A stretch of DNA of 7,772 nt from an uncultured Lachnospiraceae bacterium. Lineage in GTDB: Bacteria; Bacillota; Clostridia; Lachnospirales; Lachnospiraceae. Under the pieces are notes generated by a model that was not told the DNA's origin, made no database searches, and saw nothing but the letters and a program-made list of their open reading frames with translations. The stretch's first letter is position 1. Each line of letters opens with the position of its first letter. The stretch lies in assembly GCA_902496125.1 (NCBI GenBank), contig CABUZU010000094.1, positions 1 through 7,772 of the forward strand, read 5' to 3'. Position numbers and translations under genes: made by a program. Positions 1 through 6,587 of this stretch are shown here, in pieces.

Positions 1-659
1 ACCCTGTAGTAATGAATAAAACGATTGAGATGGCAAAAGAAGCAAATATTGCAGTTGGAGCACATCCAGGTTTCTTAGATTTAATGGGATTTGGTAGAAG
101 AAATATGGATATTACACCACAAGAAGCAAAGGCTTATACAATGTATCAAATAGGTGCATTAGATGCTTTTTGTAAGTCAAAAGGAGTACGCTTACAGCAT
201 ATAAAACCTCATGGAGCCCTCTACAATATGGCAGCGAAGGATTATAAACTAGCAAAAGGAATCTGTGAGGCCATTTATGAATACGATAAAAGTATTATTG
301 TAATGGCTTTATCCGGCGGAGAGTTAATTCGTGCCGCAAAGGACATGGGTCTTAGAGCTGCATCCGAGGTATTTGCAGACCGTGCTTATGAAGAAGATGG
401 TTCTTTAGTAAATAGAAGAAAAGAAGGAGCCATGATTACCGATGAAGACGAAGCAATCAAACGAGTAATTCGCATGGTAAAAGAAAAAAAGGTAACAGCA
501 ATTACAGGAAAAGATGTTCCGATTCAAGCAGATTCAGTTTGTGTTCATGGAGATGGAGAAAAGGCACTAGCCTTTGTTCAAAAGATTCGTGAAAAATTAA
601 CCGAGGAAGGCATTACCATTTGCTCATTAGATGAAATTGTTGTAAATAAGGAGTCTTAA
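1..659 (+). CDS. pxpA: 5-oxoprolinase subunit A, LamB/YcsF family (3' part)
   Basis: The start lies upstream of the window: the frame is open from position 3 (…PVV before the first visible Met at 12), and family members run about 250 residues, so roughly 35-40 N-terminal residues are missing. The family works with PxpB and PxpC in ATP-dependent cytosolic opening of 5-oxoproline (pyroglutamate) to glutamate. Visible hallmarks are AHPGFLDLMGFGRRNMDI near the start of the visible part, QHIKPHGALYN in the middle, ASEVFADRAYEEDGSLVNR, and the C-terminal VHGDGEKAL. These match the LamB/YcsF family closely. No pxpB or pxpC is visible, but they could lie upstream. The stop TAA at 657-659 shares one base with the ATG of the next gene, so the two are probably co-transcribed and translationally coupled. 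Family assignment is secure; the physiological role is by homology. Confidence 0.93.
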   Translation, partial: PVVMNKTIEMAKEANIAVGAHPGFLDLMGFGRRNMDITPQEAKAYTMYQIGALDAFCKSKGVRLQHIKPHGALYNMAAKDYKLAKGICEAIYEYDKSIIVMALSGGELIRAAKDMGLRAASEVFADRAYEEDGSLVNRRKEGAMITDEDEAIKRVIRMVKEKKVTAITGKDVPIQADSVCVHGDGEKALAFVQKIREKLTEEGITICSLDEIVVNKES

Positions 660-880
660 TGATGTTTATAAAAGAAGATAATATTTATAATGAGACTCGT
701 GAAAAATCCATTATGCAGTGGCTAGATGAGATGAGTAAACATGAAGATTTGGCTGTTCGAGACGGTGTAAAGGTAACAAGAGATTATATTGAATATTTAA
801 AAGGCCAGATTAGAGTTTTAGAAGAAAAGAATCAGTTAAAAGATACTTTTTTAAAACGATTAAAGATGGAAAAAAATTAA
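659..880 (+). CDS. Small charged helical protein of unknown function, coupled to pxpA
   Basis: This 73-residue protein is not recognised. The sequence is rich in Glu, Lys, Asp and Arg, has no Cys, no signal peptide and no membrane segment. Residues from about 15 to the end (QWLDEMSKHEDLAV…, then YIEYLKGQIRVLEEKNQL) look mostly alpha-helical, and the stretch around 45-70 has coiled-coil-like spacing of Leu and Ile. An AAGGAG ribosome binding site at 648-653 sits 5 nt before the ATG at 659 and 8 nt before a second ATG at 662, so either Met may be used. The TAATG overlap with pxpA points to translational coupling. It is followed directly by a strong terminator, so it ends its transcript. Coding status is supported by the ribosome binding site, the overlap and the clean terminator spacing. 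A function in oxoproline metabolism is only guilt by association. Confidence 0.75.
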   Translation: MMFIKEDNIYNETREKSIMQWLDEMSKHEDLAVRDGVKVTRDYIEYLKGQIRVLEEKNQLKDTFLKRLKMEKN

Positions 881-882
881 TA

Positions 883-920
883 AAAATAAGTCTGTTGCTA
901 GGCGGCAACAGACTTATTTT
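883..920. terminator. Bidirectional intrinsic terminator between convergent genes
   Basis: A perfect 16-bp inverted repeat: the left arm at 883-898 contains AAGTCTGTTGC and the right arm at 905-920 contains GCAACAGACTT, with a 6-nt loop TAGGCG. The outer AAAA and TTTT ends supply a T-run on either strand, so it can stop both the small plus-strand gene (stop 878-880) and the minus-strand MATE gene. The MATE stop codon (898-900) falls at the loop edge. Confidence 0.92.
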
Positions 921-2250
921 GCTTAATATAAGGATTTGTATAAAATGAATAGACAAGTTGGATACACATCAAGCACCAAATAACAGGTTCACAGATGATA
1001 ACACCGAAATATCCAAGCTTAGGAATAAATAACCATACAAATACAATTTTACCGAAAAATTCAATAACACTAGAAATTAGAGGTACAATCTTTTTACCTA
1101 ATCCTTGTAATGCATTTCGAAGATTTACTAAGATACCAAGTGGAGCAAAGAATAATACATTCCATATTAGGTATCTAGAACCATTGTATAAAATCACTTC
1201 ATTGGTTGAACCAGAAACTAAGCTAATTAAGAATCTATCAAAGAAGAAGATAATAATCGTAGCAAGAATCATCCAAACAACAGAAATAATATGTCCAATT
1301 TTAATACCTTCTCTAATACGGTCAATTTTATTAGCTCCTTTATTCTGAGAGATAAAAGTAGAAAGAGCCATAGAAAGTGTTGTAATCGGCATTGTAAAAA
1401 AGGATTGAAGTTTTCTAGCAGTGGTATGAGCTGCAATAATAGAATCCCCAAATCCATTAATAGAACGTTGTAAAATAACGGTTCCAGAGGATACAATTGA
1501 CATCATAAATCCCATAGAAAATCCTTGACCGGCAAGTTCTAAATATAAAATTCTATCAAAAGAAAAATGTTTCTTGCTTGGAAGTAAAATTTTTGCTTTT
1601 TTAAGAATATAAAAAGCACATAAAAGTGCTGAAATTCCCTGTGCAATAACGGTAGCAACTGCTGCACCTTTAATTCCCATGTTGAAACTAGAAATGAATA
1701 ACAAGTCTAATCCAATATTTAATATAGAAGAAATAATAAGAAATACAAGTGGCATAAAGCTATTACCAATCGAACGAAGTAAGCCTGAAAGAAGATTATA
1801 GGCAAACATAACGCCAACAAAAAGCGTGACGAATGAAATATAAGAGTAAGCTTCGTCAATAATACTTTTTGGTGTATTTAATAATTGAAGTAAAGGATAT
1901 AATCCAATTCTAGAAATAATCATAATAAAAATGGTAAGAATAACTCCAATTACTAAAGAACCCACAACAGATTTTTTTAGTAAGTCCTCATCTCTTGCTC
2001 CGTAGTTTCTAGCAACGACAATACTAAGCCCATTACCAACACCGAGTGCAAATCCAATTAGTAAATCATAAATTGCGGTGCAGGCTCCAATTGCGGCTAA
2101 AGAAGTATCGCCTAAAATATGTCCAACAATCATCGTATCCATGGTATTGTAAAGCTGTTGGAAAATATTAGAAATTAAGATTGGAACAGAAAAGACAATT
2201 AATGATTTTAAAATCGAATCTTTTGTTAAATCAACTTGTAATTTTGCCAT
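898..2250 (-). CDS. MATE family multidrug/cation antiporter
   Basis: A 450-residue membrane protein, the usual length for the family, with about 12 hydrophobic segments spread across it. MATE transporters export organic cations, drugs or metabolites across the cytoplasmic membrane using a Na+ or H+ gradient. The N-terminus carries the family hallmark: VPILISNIFQQLYNTMDTMIVG (given in part here as QQLYNTMDTMIVG, residues 31-43), followed by LAAIGACTA and VVARNYGARDEDLLKKSV. The second half repeats the pattern (QGFSMGFMMSIVSSGTVILQ, ISQNKGANKIDRI), as expected for the two-lobed fold. The start is ATG at 2250: AGGAGG lies 7-8 nt upstream in the minus strand, and the ten-residue upstream extension MCLQKKGGNF merely translates the ribosome binding site. 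It has its own promoter and terminator, so it is monocistronic. The substrate cannot be told from the sequence. Confidence 0.95.
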   Translation of the reverse strand: MAKLQVDLTKDSILKSLIVFSVPILISNIFQQLYNTMDTMIVGHILGDTSLAAIGACTAIYDLLIGFALGVGNGLSIVVARNYGARDEDLLKKSVVGSLVIGVILTIFIMIISRIGLYPLLQLLNTPKSIIDEAYSYISFVTLFVGVMFAYNLLSGLLRSIGNSFMPLVFLIISSILNIGLDLLFISSFNMGIKGAAVATVIAQGISALLCAFYILKKAKILLPSKKHFSFDRILYLELAGQGFSMGFMMSIVSSGTVILQRSINGFGDSIIAAHTTARKLQSFFTMPITTLSMALSTFISQNKGANKIDRIREGIKIGHIISVVWMILATIIIFFFDRFLISLVSGSTNEVILYNGSRYLIWNVLFFAPLGILVNLRNALQGLGKKIVPLISSVIEFFGKIVFVWLFIPKLGYFGVIICEPVIWCLMCIQLVYSFYTNPYIKQNKSVAA

Positions 2251-2286
2251 AAAATTTCCTCCTTTTTTTTGTAAGCACAAGATGAG

Positions 2287-2315
2287 ATTATAGAATAAAC
2301 AGGTTAAAAAATCAA
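2287..2315 (-). promoter_or_regulatory. SigA-type promoter of the MATE gene
   Basis: On the minus strand, TTGATT (2315-2310) is followed after 17 nt by a perfect TATAAT (2292-2287). The predicted start is near 2280, giving a leader of about 30 nt that contains the AGGAGG site. One arm of the inverted repeat (2298-2306) sits inside the spacer. Confidence 0.8.
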
Positions 2316-2357
2316 GATGGTTTTATAAATAATTGGAATAAATTGGTGTAACCTGTT
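2298..2357. repeat. 9-bp inverted repeat, candidate shared operator
   Basis: AACAGGTTA at 2298-2306 is exactly matched by its complement TAACCTGTT at 2349-2357, with 42 nt between. The left arm lies between the -35 and -10 of the MATE promoter. The right arm overlaps the first two bases of the -35 proposed for the response regulator gene. The sequence shows the repeat; that a repressor binds it is inference. Confidence 0.5.
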
Positions 2358-2384
2358 GAAGTATCAAAAAAATTGTGATAAGAT
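2356..2384 (+). promoter_or_regulatory. Probable promoter of the response regulator gene
   Basis: TTGAAG (2356-2361) is followed after 17 nt by TAAGAT (2379-2384), preceded by TG one base upstream (TGATAAGAT), an extended -10. Each hexamer matches the consensus at 4 of 6 positions, so this is a moderate call. The leader to the TTG start would be about 115 nt. Confidence 0.55.
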
Positions 2385-2487
2385 ATACAAGTAAAATAAT
2401 GTATAAAAAGGGGAATTATCAACAGTGTGTATGGAAATAGATTGTTTTTTTAAAAGGCTAAATGGTTCATCCAAATAAAGAAAGATT

Positions 2488-2500
2488 GAGGAGGGGGGGG
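2488..2500 (+). promoter_or_regulatory. Unusual G-tract ribosome binding site of the response regulator
   Basis: GAGGAG runs into eight consecutive G (2493-2500), then TAAAA and the TTG start. If GGAGG at 2490-2494 pairs with 16S rRNA, the spacer is 11 nt, longer than ideal, and includes most of the G-run. A change in G number would change the spacing without altering the reading frame of the protein. Confidence 0.6.
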
Positions 2501-2505
2501 TAAAA

Positions 2506-3993
2506 TTGACCAAAAGAAGAAAAATATTAATTGCAGATGATTCAGAGATGAACCGATTATTTCTTAACGATATGTTAGGAGATAAATTTCAAATTATTGA
2601 AGCAACCAATGGAAGGCAGGCTCTTGATATTATCGAAAAATTTGGTACTTCATTAGATGTTGTATTACTTGATATTGTAATGCCAGAAATGGATGGATTT
2701 TCGGTATTAGCAGAAATGAATCGAACAAAATGGATTGATAAAGTTCCAGTCATTATGATTTCATCGGAAAATGCGGTTTCTTATATTCATAGAGCTTATG
2801 AACTTGGTGCAGTTGATTATATTACAAGACCGTTTGATGAGATTGTAGTAAGAAAGAGAGTCGTAAATACGATTATGCTTTATGCAAGACAAAAGCAGTT
2901 AATTAGAATTATTGCAGAGCAGGTTTATGAAAAAGAACGCAGTAATAGCTTAATGGTATCCATTCTAAGTCATATTGTTGAGTTTAGAAATGCAGAAAGT
3001 GGACTCCATGTTTTACATATTAATACCATGACAGAAATACTTTTAAATGCATTAATAAAAAAGACGGATAAGTATCAGTTATCGGAAGCTGATATTATGG
3101 TCATATCTATGGCATCATCGTTACATGACATTGGTAAAATTTCAATCCCAAGTGAAGTTTTAAATAAACCAGGAAAGTTAACAAAAGAAGAGTTTGAATT
3201 AGTAAAAACTCATACAACAGTTGGTGCTGAAATGCTTGATAGCGTACCATTTGGTAAAAATGAAGCACTTATGAAATATGCTTATCAGATTTGTCGTTGG
3301 CACCATGAGCGTTATGATGGTAAGGGATATCCGGATGGATTAAAGGGAGAAGAAATCCCAATTGCAGCACAAATTGTGGCTTTAGCAGATGTTTATGATG
3401 CACTAACAAGTGAGCGTGTTTATAAACCACCATATTCACATAAAAAAGCGTTGGATATGATTGTAAATGGAGAGTGCGGAACTTTTAATCCGCTTTTATT
3501 AGAGTGCTTAATGGATGTAGCTTCAGATTTAGAAAAAGAATTAGCCATAAATTCTCTTAGTATCAAAGAAAAAGGTCAAATTCAAAGGGCAACTGAAGAA
3601 ATCTTAAAAAACAACCATGTATTAGACTCAGAAGGTTCTCTACAAATGAGTAATAGAGAGCAGATTGATTCTTTTGAATTTGAAGAATTAATGGGAGAAG
3701 GACGATTTGAATACAATGAGCAATCCGATTTATTGATTCTTTCAGAATGGGCTGCTAAGATTCTTGATGTCAGTGAGGTCATTACAACACCGAAGGAAAA
3801 TGAAAGAATACAGAATATATTGTTAGATATAGAGCCTAAGATTTCTAAAAAATATCCAATTGTAAGAACAGGATTCTTATGTAATAATAGTTCAATAGAA
3901 CGCAAGTTTAATCTTATCATCAAAGGAATTTGGGATGAAAAGGGAAATCTAATTAAATACTTAGGTAAAATAAAATTACTAGGGACCAATTAA
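2506..3993 (+). CDS. Response regulator with HD-GYP phosphodiesterase and PAS-like tail
   Basis: A 495-residue cytosolic protein predicted to hydrolyse the second messenger cyclic-di-GMP under phosphorelay control. Domain order: receiver (about 5-122) with acidic pocket D11/D12, phospho-acceptor D56 in LLDIVMPEMDGF and switch residue S86; linker helix (about 125-150); HD-GYP (about 152-340) with H207-D208 in LHDIGK, H236, H266-H267, the GYP triplet at 274-276 and D295. All the usual metal-ligand positions are present, so the domain looks active. Residues about 398-493 resemble a PAS domain (FEYNEQSDLLILS… GIWDEKGNLIKYLGKIKLL). The receiver lysine is replaced by R108 (TRPF instead of TKPF). 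The start is TTG at 2506: no ATG or GTG exists in frame after the TAA at 2476, and GGAGG lies at 2490-2494. No sensor kinase is adjacent, so its partner is unknown. Domain calls are firm; the signal is not known. Confidence 0.93.
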   Translation: MTKRRKILIADDSEMNRLFLNDMLGDKFQIIEATNGRQALDIIEKFGTSLDVVLLDIVMPEMDGFSVLAEMNRTKWIDKVPVIMISSENAVSYIHRAYELGAVDYITRPFDEIVVRKRVVNTIMLYARQKQLIRIIAEQVYEKERSNSLMVSILSHIVEFRNAESGLHVLHINTMTEILLNALIKKTDKYQLSEADIMVISMASSLHDIGKISIPSEVLNKPGKLTKEEFELVKTHTTVGAEMLDSVPFGKNEALMKYAYQICRWHHERYDGKGYPDGLKGEEIPIAAQIVALADVYDALTSERVYKPPYSHKKALDMIVNGECGTFNPLLLECLMDVASDLEKELAINSLSIKEKGQIQRATEEILKNNHVLDSEGSLQMSNREQIDSFEFEELMGEGRFEYNEQSDLLILSEWAAKILDVSEVITTPKENERIQNILLDIEPKISKKYPIVRTGFLCNNSSIERKFNLIIKGIWDEKGNLIKYLGKIKLLGTN

Positions 3994-4005
3994 TAGCCCC
4001 TAGTA
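3977..4005. terminator. Intrinsic terminator between response regulator and thi operon
   Basis: TACTAGGG (3977-3984) pairs with CCCTAGTA (3998-4005) around a 13-nt loop, followed on the plus strand by TTATTTTA and on the minus strand by an A/T-rich tract with TTTTA runs. The plus-strand stop codon (3991-3993) is in the loop, and the minus-strand stop (4011-4013) is a few bases away. It probably serves both convergent transcripts. The loop is larger than usual, which lowers confidence slightly. Confidence 0.75.
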
Positions 4006-4010
4006 TTATT

Positions 4011-4583
4011 TTACAATTTCATCATTCCAGACATAATACATCCACCACTTGCACCACAGGATAAAATTTCGTCAAATTGTGTTTTATCTAAGTGGATTCC
4101 ACCAATGGCATAAACTGGTACCAAGCTGTGGTTGCAAATATCCTTAAGAAAGGAAAGACCTCTAGGAGGCACTCCTTTTTTACAGTCTGTTTGGTAAATA
4201 TGACCAGCAGTTAAATAAGTTGCACCGCAATTGATTGCTTCTTTTGCTTCATCTAAAGAATGAATAGAGCATCCAATCGTAGTAAACTCAGATAGGTGAT
4301 TTGTGTTCTCTTTTAGTAAAGATAAGGGTAAATGAATTTTTTTATAATCTAATTCTTTGGCAACATTAATAAAAGAATGAAGGATGCAGGGTACTTGATA
4401 AGTATCACAAATTTCTAATACTTTCTTTGCTAATTGTAAATATTCAGATTCAGATAAATCTTTTTCTCTTAAAATCATTGCTTTTGGATGCAACTCACAC
4501 ACCTTTTCAATCTGTGGTAAAAAATCATTACATAAATGACGATTGGTAACAGCAATTACTTGATTATACATAGATATAGTCAT
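4011..4583 (-). CDS. tenI: TenI-like thiazole tautomerase (ThiE/TenI superfamily)
   Basis: A 190-residue TIM-barrel protein of the thiamin phosphate synthase/TenI superfamily, last gene of the thiazole operon. TenI aromatises the ThiG product, thiazole tautomer phosphate, in the cytosol. Shared motifs are ILREKDLSE (38-45), GCSIHSLDEA (104-113) and the phosphate-binding AIGGI (159-163). The diagnostic stretch is AGHIYQTDCKKG (126-137): as I recall it, Bacillus TenI has GHVFETDCKKG with a catalytic His, here H128, whereas ThiE has GPIFPT-type sequence. The ThiE HLGQxD Mg/pyrophosphate motif is replaced by HLPLSLL (84-90), so synthase activity seems unlikely. An automatic pipeline would probably name it thiE. 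The frame overlaps thiH by 20 nt; a second Met at residue 5 (4571) aligns better with TenI and would overlap by 8 nt. Neither start has a clear ribosome binding site, so coupling to thiH is likely. Confidence 0.8.
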   Translation of the reverse strand: MTISMYNQVIAVTNRHLCNDFLPQIEKVCELHPKAMILREKDLSESEYLQLAKKVLEICDTYQVPCILHSFINVAKELDYKKIHLPLSLLKENTNHLSEFTTIGCSIHSLDEAKEAINCGATYLTAGHIYQTDCKKGVPPRGLSFLKDICNHSLVPVYAIGGIHLDKTQFDEILSCGASGGCIMSGMMKL

Positions 4584-5781
4584 TCATGACCGGTTGAAGC
4601 TTATGTTCTAACAGTGCATCAAAAACTTCATCAACACTTCTTCCATCAGAAATTTCAAACTGGTCATCTCCTTTTTCTTCAATTTCATCAACATGGCTAC
4701 CAATTCCAGTACTAACACCAGCAGAAATTTTAGTAGCAGCGATATTTACAAGATTATCGCGTACACGGGCACATTCTCTAGTAGATACGGTAATACTAGC
4801 AAATGGCATGAAAAGACGATAAGCACAAACAACTTGTAGGAGCTGTTTTTCATGAACATCCATTGGATTGATTCGATCGTTATTAATAATAGGACGAAGT
4901 CTAGGACAGGAAAAAGCAATTTCCGCATGAGGATATTTTCGTTGTAATAAAAATGCATGCATACCAGTTGCAAATGCATCCTTTCTAAAGTCATCAAGGC
5001 CTAAAAGTGCTGCAAACCCAACCCCTCTCATTCCACCCTTAATTGCACGCTCTTGTGCATTGACACGGTAAGGGAAGATACGTTTATGACCAGCTAAATG
5101 TAAGGTTTCATATTTATCGGAGTTATAAGTTTCTTGAAATACCGTTACATAATCAGCACCACATTTATGAAGGTAGGCGTATTCATCACTGTTCATAGGA
5201 TAAACTTCAAGACCAATGACTTTAAAATATTTTTTCGCAATCTTACAAGCTTCTCCAATGTATTTTACATCGGATTTTTTACGGCTTTCCCCTGTTAAAA
5301 TTAAAATCTCTTGGAGACCTGTTTTTGCAATCGCAGCCATTTCTTTCTCGATATCTTCAGCATTTAATTTGGCACGTTTAATCTTATTATGGCAGTTAAA
5401 TCCACAGTAAATACAATAGTTTTCACAATAGTTTGCAATATAAATAGGTGTAAACATATAAACACTGTTACCAAAATGTTTACGAGTTTCTGTGCGGGTA
5501 GCTGTAGCAATTTCCTCAAGAAAAGGAAGTGCTGCAGGTGATAGAAGTGCTGCAAAATCCTCAGGTGTGCGATTGTCATGTGCTAGGGCTCTTTTTACAT
5601 CACTTGCCGTGTATTTATCATAATCATATTGATTCATTGCATCAATAACTTGATTCATAATAGTAGATTCTTTAAGTACTTCCATTCCAGGAAGATAGCT
5701 CATATGGTCAATACGATTTTTCTTTTGATCTTCTAAAATCTCTTCATTTAAAATACTTTTATTTAAATATTCGTTTTCCAT
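4564..5781 (-). CDS. thiH: 2-iminoacetate (dehydroglycine) synthase, radical SAM
   Basis: A 405-residue radical-SAM enzyme that cleaves tyrosine to dehydroglycine (2-iminoacetate) and p-cresol, giving ThiG the C-N unit of the thiazole. The [4Fe-4S] ligands are the CX3CX2C set C119, C123 and C126 in IANYCENYCIYCGF. The C-terminal half (about 230-370) carries the BATS-type region with GVGFAALLGLDDFRKDA and SCPRLRP. The related HydG has an extra C-terminal cysteine cluster; this protein ends PVMNDYIYV without one, and its neighbours are all thi genes, so ThiH is the right call. It is somewhat longer than E. coli ThiH (377, from memory), mostly at the N-terminus. The ATG at 5781 has GGAGG 7 nt upstream. 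It lies 14 nt after thiG and overlaps tenI. The enzyme is oxygen-sensitive, fitting an anaerobic host. Confidence 0.95.
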   Translation of the reverse strand: MENEYLNKSILNEEILEDQKKNRIDHMSYLPGMEVLKESTIMNQVIDAMNQYDYDKYTASDVKRALAHDNRTPEDFAALLSPAALPFLEEIATATRTETRKHFGNSVYMFTPIYIANYCENYCIYCGFNCHNKIKRAKLNAEDIEKEMAAIAKTGLQEILILTGESRKKSDVKYIGEACKIAKKYFKVIGLEVYPMNSDEYAYLHKCGADYVTVFQETYNSDKYETLHLAGHKRIFPYRVNAQERAIKGGMRGVGFAALLGLDDFRKDAFATGMHAFLLQRKYPHAEIAFSCPRLRPIINNDRINPMDVHEKQLLQVVCAYRLFMPFASITVSTRECARVRDNLVNIAATKISAGVSTGIGSHVDEIEEKGDDQFEISDGRSVDEVFDALLEHKLQPVMNDYIYV

Positions 5782-5795
5782 TTGTATACCTCCAA

Positions 5796-6563
5796 TTATT
5801 CCTGTAAAAATCCAGTTAAAGGAGAAGAGGCACTTGCTCCACGCTCGATAGTTCTTCCCATACCAGAAAGATAAGCAGCTCGACCGGCTTCAATAGCTTG
5901 TTTAAATGCTCTTGCCATAGCAGGAACATCACCAGCAGTTGCAATAGCTGTATTGGCCATAACAGCGGCAGCACCCATTTCCATCGCTTCGCAAGCTTGG
6001 GAAGGTCGACCAATTCCAGCATCCACAATAATAGGCAAATCAATTTCATCAATCAAGATTTGAATGAACTCTTTGGTGCATAATCCTTTATTTGAACCAA
6101 TAGGAGAGCCAAGAGGCATGATACAAGCAGCACCGGCATTTACAAGGTCACGAGCTGCATTTAAATCCGGATACATATAGGGCATAACCACAAATCCTTC
6201 TTTGGCTAAAATTTCAGTAGCTTTAATTGTTTCATAGTTGTCTGGTAGAAGATATTTGGAGTCATGAACGACTTCTATTTTTACAAAGTCACCACAACCA
6301 AGTTCTCTAGAAAGTCTGGCAATACGTACAGCTTCATTCGCATTTCTAGCACCAGATGTGTTAGGAAGTAAAGTGACATTATCAGGAATATAATCTAAAA
6401 TATTAGCAACTCCTCCTTTATTTGCACGGCGAAGTGCTAAGGTAATAATCTGTGCATCAGCTTGTTCAATACAAGCTTTTACTAAATCCAGCGAAAATTT
6501 GCCAGAGCCTAAGATAAATCTTGAAGTAAATTCATGTCCTTTTAAAAAAAATGTATCTTTCAT
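5796..6563 (-). CDS. thiG: Thiazole synthase
   Basis: A 255-residue TIM-barrel enzyme of standard family length. It condenses 1-deoxy-D-xylulose 5-phosphate, dehydroglycine and the sulfur carried on ThiS thiocarboxylate to form the thiazole phosphate. The Schiff-base lysine is K95 in DFVKIEVV, with E97 beside it. Other hallmarks are SRFILGSGKF (14-23), LPNTSGARNANEAVR (66-80), the MPLGSPIGSNKGL loop and the C-terminal VDAGIGRPSQACEAMEMGA and VMANTAIA motifs. The ATG at 6563 is preceded by AAAGGA with a rather long 12-nt spacer, and no better in-frame start is near. It lies 24 nt after thiF and 14 nt before thiH. The sequence is complete with no disruption. Confidence 0.97.
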   Translation of the reverse strand: MKDTFFLKGHEFTSRFILGSGKFSLDLVKACIEQADAQIITLALRRANKGGVANILDYIPDNVTLLPNTSGARNANEAVRIARLSRELGCGDFVKIEVVHDSKYLLPDNYETIKATEILAKEGFVVMPYMYPDLNAARDLVNAGAACIMPLGSPIGSNKGLCTKEFIQILIDEIDLPIIVDAGIGRPSQACEAMEMGAAAVMANTAIATAGDVPAMARAFKQAIEAGRAAYLSGMGRTIERGASASSPLTGFLQE

Positions 6564-6587
6564 AATATTAATATATCCTTTCTAAGA

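Noticed and set aside
995..1348. 117-residue plus-strand frame inside the MATE gene
   Set aside because: It is fully antisense to a clear membrane protein gene and has no ribosome binding site or recognisable motif. It is an out-of-frame shadow.
898..2280. 460-residue MATE start at 2280
   Set aside because: The extra ten codons read through the AGGAGG site. The ATG at 2250 is ideally spaced from it and fits the family N-terminus.
4564..5781. HydG (FeFe-hydrogenase maturase) instead of ThiH
   Set aside because: Both share the radical-SAM and BATS regions, but the extra C-terminal cysteines of HydG are missing and the context is entirely thiazole synthesis.
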